Shown here: positions 61,070 through 64,000 of the stretch, piece by piece
How the letters are laid out: every line of letters starts with the position of its first letter
Numbering within the stretch: the first letter of the stretch is position 1
Origin: Corynebacterium faecale
GTDB taxonomy: Bacteria; Actinomycetota; Actinomycetes; Mycobacteriales; Mycobacteriaceae
Direction: 5' to 3'
NCBI RefSeq assembly: GCF_030408735.1
Contig: NZ_CP047205.1
Coordinates: 1 to 64,000, forward strand
Length of the DNA: 64,000 bases
The notes under the pieces: model-generated
Seen by the model: the letters and a program-made list of their open reading frames with translations, nothing else
What the model was told of the DNA's origin: nothing
The model's database searches: none
Program-made: the position numbers and the translations under genes

Positions 61070-61768
61070 ATGGACCTGAGTGAGATCACGCCGGTAGCCC
61101 AGGACTACCTCAAGGTGATCTGGGCGGCCACCGAGTGGGGAGGCCCACCCATCACCGCCACGGCCTTGGCGGCACGGATGGGCACGACCACGCCCAACGT
61201 CTCGGATACGGTCAAGCGGCTGGCGGCCCAGGGACTGGTGGAGTATCAACCTTACAAACCGGTCATGCTTACCGAGCGGGGCGAGAAGTACGCCATCGCG
61301 ATGGTACGTAGGCACCGACTGCTCGAGACCTTCCTCGCCACCACCCTGGGCTACCCGTGGGAGGAGGTCCACGACGAGGCCGAACGGCTCGAACACGCCG
61401 CCTCAGAAACCATGATCGAGCGTATCGACGCTCTCCTCGGGAACCCCGCCACCGATCCACACGGCGACCCCATCCCCACCGCTACCGGGCATATCTCCCG
61501 CTCCATCGATGCCATCCGGCTCACCCACGTTGTTCCGGGTGACTACGTAATCATCCGCATCTCTGATGCTGACTCAAGCCAGTTAGCCGGCTTTAGGAGG
61601 CAGGAAATAGTTCCGGGCGCCATAGTGAACGTCGCTGGCGCGGACCCACGCCAAGACAGAGTTCTCCTCAAAGGCGCTGATGGGAAAGAGGTCATCCTCA
61701 CCACGGAGCAAGCCAATGCCATTTGGGTAGCGCCCTCCCCCGGCCTCCGGGGCAGCACTTCCTTGTAG
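61070..61768 (+). CDS. DtxR/MntR-family metal-dependent repressor
   Basis: A 232-residue DtxR-family regulator. The HTH (about 25-60) is TATALAARMGTTTPNVSDTV; the metal/dimer domain includes MVRRHRLLETFLATTLGYPW-EEVHDEAERLEH with conserved His and Glu; a C-terminal SH3/FeoA-like domain spans about 155-225. TAGCGT six bases before ATG suggests a leaderless start. It follows the Nramp gene and should repress it when manganese is high. Confidence 0.88.
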   Translation: MDLSEITPVAQDYLKVIWAATEWGGPPITATALAARMGTTTPNVSDTVKRLAAQGLVEYQPYKPVMLTERGEKYAIAMVRRHRLLETFLATTLGYPWEEVHDEAERLEHAASETMIERIDALLGNPATDPHGDPIPTATGHISRSIDAIRLTHVVPGDYVIIRISDADSSQLAGFRRQEIVPGAIVNVAGADPRQDRVLLKGADGKEVILTTEQANAIWVAPSPGLRGSTSL

Positions 61769-61924
61769 CTGGTAGGGGGGGGATATCGGCCGCACCACTC
61801 TTTGCATCTAGCGTGATTGTTTTCTGAAGTCCTGCGCCCAAGGCGCCCGTTTGCGATGCGTGACGTTCGGAGCTGATGCACATATTTCCTGGCCCATCCT
61901 CCGGGGGCGGGCAAGGATTGTTCA

Positions 61925-61947
61925 GTGTCTGCTGTATAGTTAAGTGC
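61925..61947 (+). promoter_or_regulatory. cmtR-cadD promoter, copy 2
   Basis: GTCTGCTGTATAGTTAAGTGC contains the same TATAGT -10 as copy 1, about 10 bases before ATG. TTCAGTG at 61921 is a worn version of the TTCAGCA repeat. Confidence 0.5.
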
Positions 61948-62307
61948 ATGCTGACTATTGCTTCCTGTCTCGATGTGATGAACCGGTTAGGCCGTGCCAT
62001 GGCCGATCCCACCCGGTCCCGGATCCTGTTGTCCCTGCTGGAGGCGCCCGGCTATCCCGCGCAACTGGCTCGGGAGCTGGAACTGACGCGCCCGAATGTG
62101 TCGAACCATCTCGCCTGCCTACGCGACTGCGGCATCATCGTTGCCGAACCGGAGGGCCGGCAGACTCGCTACGAAATCGTCGACGCCCACCTCGCCCAGG
62201 CGCTCAACGCGTTGCTGGACGTCACGCTCGCGGTGGATGAGCACGCTCCCTGTCTCGACTCGGGCTGTGACGTGCCCGGTTGTGTCACCGGGCAGGAGGG
62301 CATGTGA
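61948..62307 (+). CDS. cmtR: ArsR/CmtR-family metal-sensing repressor, copy 2
   Basis: A 119-residue paralogue of the repressor at 56308; most residues are identical. It keeps LELTRPNVSNHLACLRDCGI and the C-terminal Cys cluster (PCLDSGCDVPGC). It overlaps cadD copy 2 by three bases (ATGTGATG). It may bind the operators of both cassettes. Confidence 0.88.
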   Translation: MLTIASCLDVMNRLGRAMADPTRSRILLSLLEAPGYPAQLARELELTRPNVSNHLACLRDCGIIVAEPEGRQTRYEIVDAHLAQALNALLDVTLAVDEHAPCLDSGCDVPGCVTGQEGM

Positions 62308-62903
62308 TGGTCTCCGGCTTGCTGTCGGCGATTGGCCTGTTCCTCGCCACGAACATTGACGACATCATCGTGCTTTCGCTGTTCTTCGCCCGCGGTGCGG
62401 GACAAAAGGGGACCACAGCCCGGATCCTGGTCGGCCAGTACCTCGGATTCGTCGGCATCCTCGGCGCCGCCGTCCTGGTGACCCTGGGGGCGGAAGCCTT
62501 CCTGCCCGAGCAGGCCATCCCATACTTCGGGCTCATCCCCCTGCTCCTCGGCTTATGGGCGGCCTGGCAGGCCTGGCGGAGCGATGATGACGACGATGAC
62601 GCCGGGAAGGTCGCCGGGAAGAAGGTGGGTATCCTGACCGTCGCCGGGGTGACGTTTGCCAACGGCGGCGACAATATCGGCGTCTACGTCCCCGTCTTCC
62701 TCAATGTGGGAACCGCCACGGTCATCACCTACTGCGTCGTCTTCCTCGTCCTGGTGGCAGTTTTGGTCCTGCTGGCAAAATTCGTTGCCACCCGTCCGCC
62801 CATCGCCGAGGTCCTCGAACGCTGGGAACATGTACTGTTCCCCATCGTTTTGATCGGCCTGGGTATTTTCATCCTCGTCGGCGGCGGTGCTTTCGGTCTC
62901 TAG
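62307..62903 (+). CDS. cadD: CadD-family cadmium transporter, copy 2
   Basis: A 198-residue paralogue of the transporter at 55712 with the same landmarks (GLFLATNIDDIIVLSLFFAR, SDDDDDDAGK, TFANGGDNIGVYVPVFLNVG). The ATG at 62307 is coupled to the repressor stop. The DNA of the two cassettes is inverted relative to each other, 5.3 kb apart. Confidence 0.85.
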   Translation: MVSGLLSAIGLFLATNIDDIIVLSLFFARGAGQKGTTARILVGQYLGFVGILGAAVLVTLGAEAFLPEQAIPYFGLIPLLLGLWAAWQAWRSDDDDDDAGKVAGKKVGILTVAGVTFANGGDNIGVYVPVFLNVGTATVITYCVVFLVLVAVLVLLAKFVATRPPIAEVLERWEHVLFPIVLIGLGIFILVGGGAFGL

Positions 62904-62929
62904 GTGTACTTCCTCGGGAGGTTGTAAAC

Positions 62930-64000
62930 GGTGTGAGCAGATAAGCAGATAAAGGAAGTCCCCGGTAGTGGTGTAGGTAACCACACGAACAACCACACCG
63001 GAGGCTTCCATGACACACCGTAACGCGCCGATGACCCCGACCGGTAGGGCCAGGATGATTGAACTGGTCATCACCCACGGATGGACCCAGCGCAGGGTTG
63101 CAGAACGGTTCCAGGTCTCCCCGGCCACCGTCAACCGCTGGGTACAACGCGCCCGCAACGGTGAGCATCTCGGCGACCGTTCCAGTCGGCCCCACACCTG
63201 TGCTCACCGGCTGCCACAGCGTAGTGAACGCCGGATCATCAAGCTGCGGTTCACCCGTCAGTGGGGACCCCACCGCATCGGCTACCACCTGGGCATTGCC
63301 CGTTCCACCGTCGGCCGGGTCCTGGCCCGCTACGCGATGCCCAAGCTGTCATGTATCGACCAGGCCACCAGACTGCCGGTACGAAAGAACCCGGCAGTGC
63401 GCTACGAACGCGACGCCCCTGGGGATCTGGTGCATGTCGACATCAAAAAGCTCGGGATGATCCCCGACGGCGGTGGATGGCAGATCCACGGACGTGGTTC
63501 TGCCCAGGACCGGAAGGCGGGGGTCGCCCGGCAGAGGAGAACCCGGGCAGGGGCACCGTCCGGACGGGGATACTCGTACCTGCATCACGGTCGTGGATGA
63601 CCACTCCCGGGCGGTGTATTCAGAGATCCTCACCGATGAGAAGAAGGAGACCGCGGCCGGGTTCTGGAAACGGGCCGAGGCATTCTTCGCACTTCAGGGG
63701 ATCACCGTACGTGGGGTGATGACCGATAACGGGGCCTGCTACCGCTCGCATGCCTTCGCCGCGGCACTGGGAGACGACGTCAGACACATCTACACCAGGC
63801 CGTATCGTCCGCAGACCAACGGCAAGGTGGAACGGTTTAACCGCACGCTGATGCAGGAGTGGGCTTACGCGCACCCCTATCTCAGCGAACAGGCCCGGCA
63901 GGCAACGTATGAGAAGTTCATCCACGAGTACAACTACCATCGGGCCCATACCGCTATCGGAGGGCTAACTCCCATGCAACGCGTTCACAACGTCACAGGG
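62930..64000 (+). mobile_element. IS481-family element, cut by the window end
   Basis: The transposase gene begins at 63010 and continues beyond the window. The left end lies in 62905-63009, where GGTAGTGGTGTAGG and its partner form inverted repeats, but the exact terminus cannot be set without the right end. Confidence 0.65.
63010..64000 (+). pseudogene. IS481-family transposase with a frameshift, partial
   Basis: The first part reads MTPTGRARMIELVITHGWTQ, VAERFQVSPATVNRWVQRAR (HTH) and PGDLVHVDIKKLGMIPDGGG (first Asp), then GYSYLH. An extra base near 63586 shifts the frame; VVDDHSRAVYSEILTDEKKE, GVMTDNGACYRSHAF (second Asp) and RPYRPQTNGKVERFNRTLMQ (Glu) follow in the next frame to the window end. 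The family is normally one frame, so this copy is probably inactive, unless the base is a sequencing error. Confidence 0.8.

Noticed and set aside
1..64000. rRNA or tRNA genes
   Set aside because: No conserved rRNA stretch or cloverleaf with CCA-type end was noticed, though a dedicated tRNA scan was not possible.

Overview
The window looks like a large mosaic plasmid, or an integrated plasmid-derived resistance island, from a Corynebacterium. The evidence is two pCG1/pNG2-type replication initiators, a TraA-like MobF relaxase, several IS6-family elements of the IS1628 type typical of corynebacteria, a corynebacterial-type tetracycline efflux pair, and CmtR/CadD metal-resistance cassettes. Genes are GC-rich with frequent GTG starts and actinobacterial leaderless promoters. 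No rRNA, tRNA, CRISPR array or core housekeeping block was seen. The ends of the window cut a possible extension of the copper ATPase (left) and an IS481-type element (right).

Layout. 1-4 kb: a CopB-type copper ATPase, a DUF1541 copper-associated lipoprotein and a methyltransferase. 4.2-5.3 kb: degenerate IS1628-like copies. 5.4-14.5 kb: plasmid backbone 1, with an RHH/ParA partition pair bracketed by octamer repeats, RepA1, an Mrr-type restriction enzyme, a hairpin cluster that may be oriT, the TraA relaxase-helicase, and small RHH and XRE regulators. 14.6-24.4 kb: accessory genes, comprising an IS256 element, a LysR-like regulator, a secreted six-cysteine protein, a serine recombinase with an unusual N-terminal extension, an unrecognised 340-residue protein, and a two-gene restriction-modification unit followed by a resolvase. 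24.5-27.6 kb: an IS1380 element and two adjoining IS1628-like copies. 27.8-30.8 kb: backbone 2, with an XRE remnant, ParA/RHH with different octamer repeats, and RepA2. 30.9-39.2 kb: two related IS1380 elements flank a LysR regulator, a class A-like beta-lactamase and a low-affinity-type penicillin-binding protein. 40.2-44.1 kb: a Tn3-family transposon. 44.2-48.9 kb: a separate GC-rich plasmid segment in which nearly every small gene is preceded by the same palindrome (core ATAGTACTAT), ending in ssb, a third ParA/ParB pair, a DUF192 lipoprotein and a helix-turn-helix protein. 49-54.4 kb: an FAD monooxygenase with a GntR-TetR fusion regulator, the tetracycline repressor and efflux pump, and an RlmA-like methyltransferase. 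54.6-64 kb: a truncated mobilisation gene, an intact IS1628, two inverted cmtR-cadD cassettes flanking two serine recombinases, an Nramp transporter split by an IS5 element, its DtxR/MntR regulator, and an IS481 element.

How it fits together. The two par-rep modules are paralogous but have diverged partition repeats, as expected of two once-independent compatible plasmids. The 5' half of one IS1628 copy (26.2 kb) and a 3' half (5.0 kb) can be joined into one reading frame with no missing base, and each is abutted by a defective IS1628 copy with the same lesion. This suggests that backbone 1 (about 5.3-26.2 kb) was joined to the rest by IS6-type cointegration. The third partition segment has its own regulatory palindromes and is the strongest candidate for an undescribed regulon.
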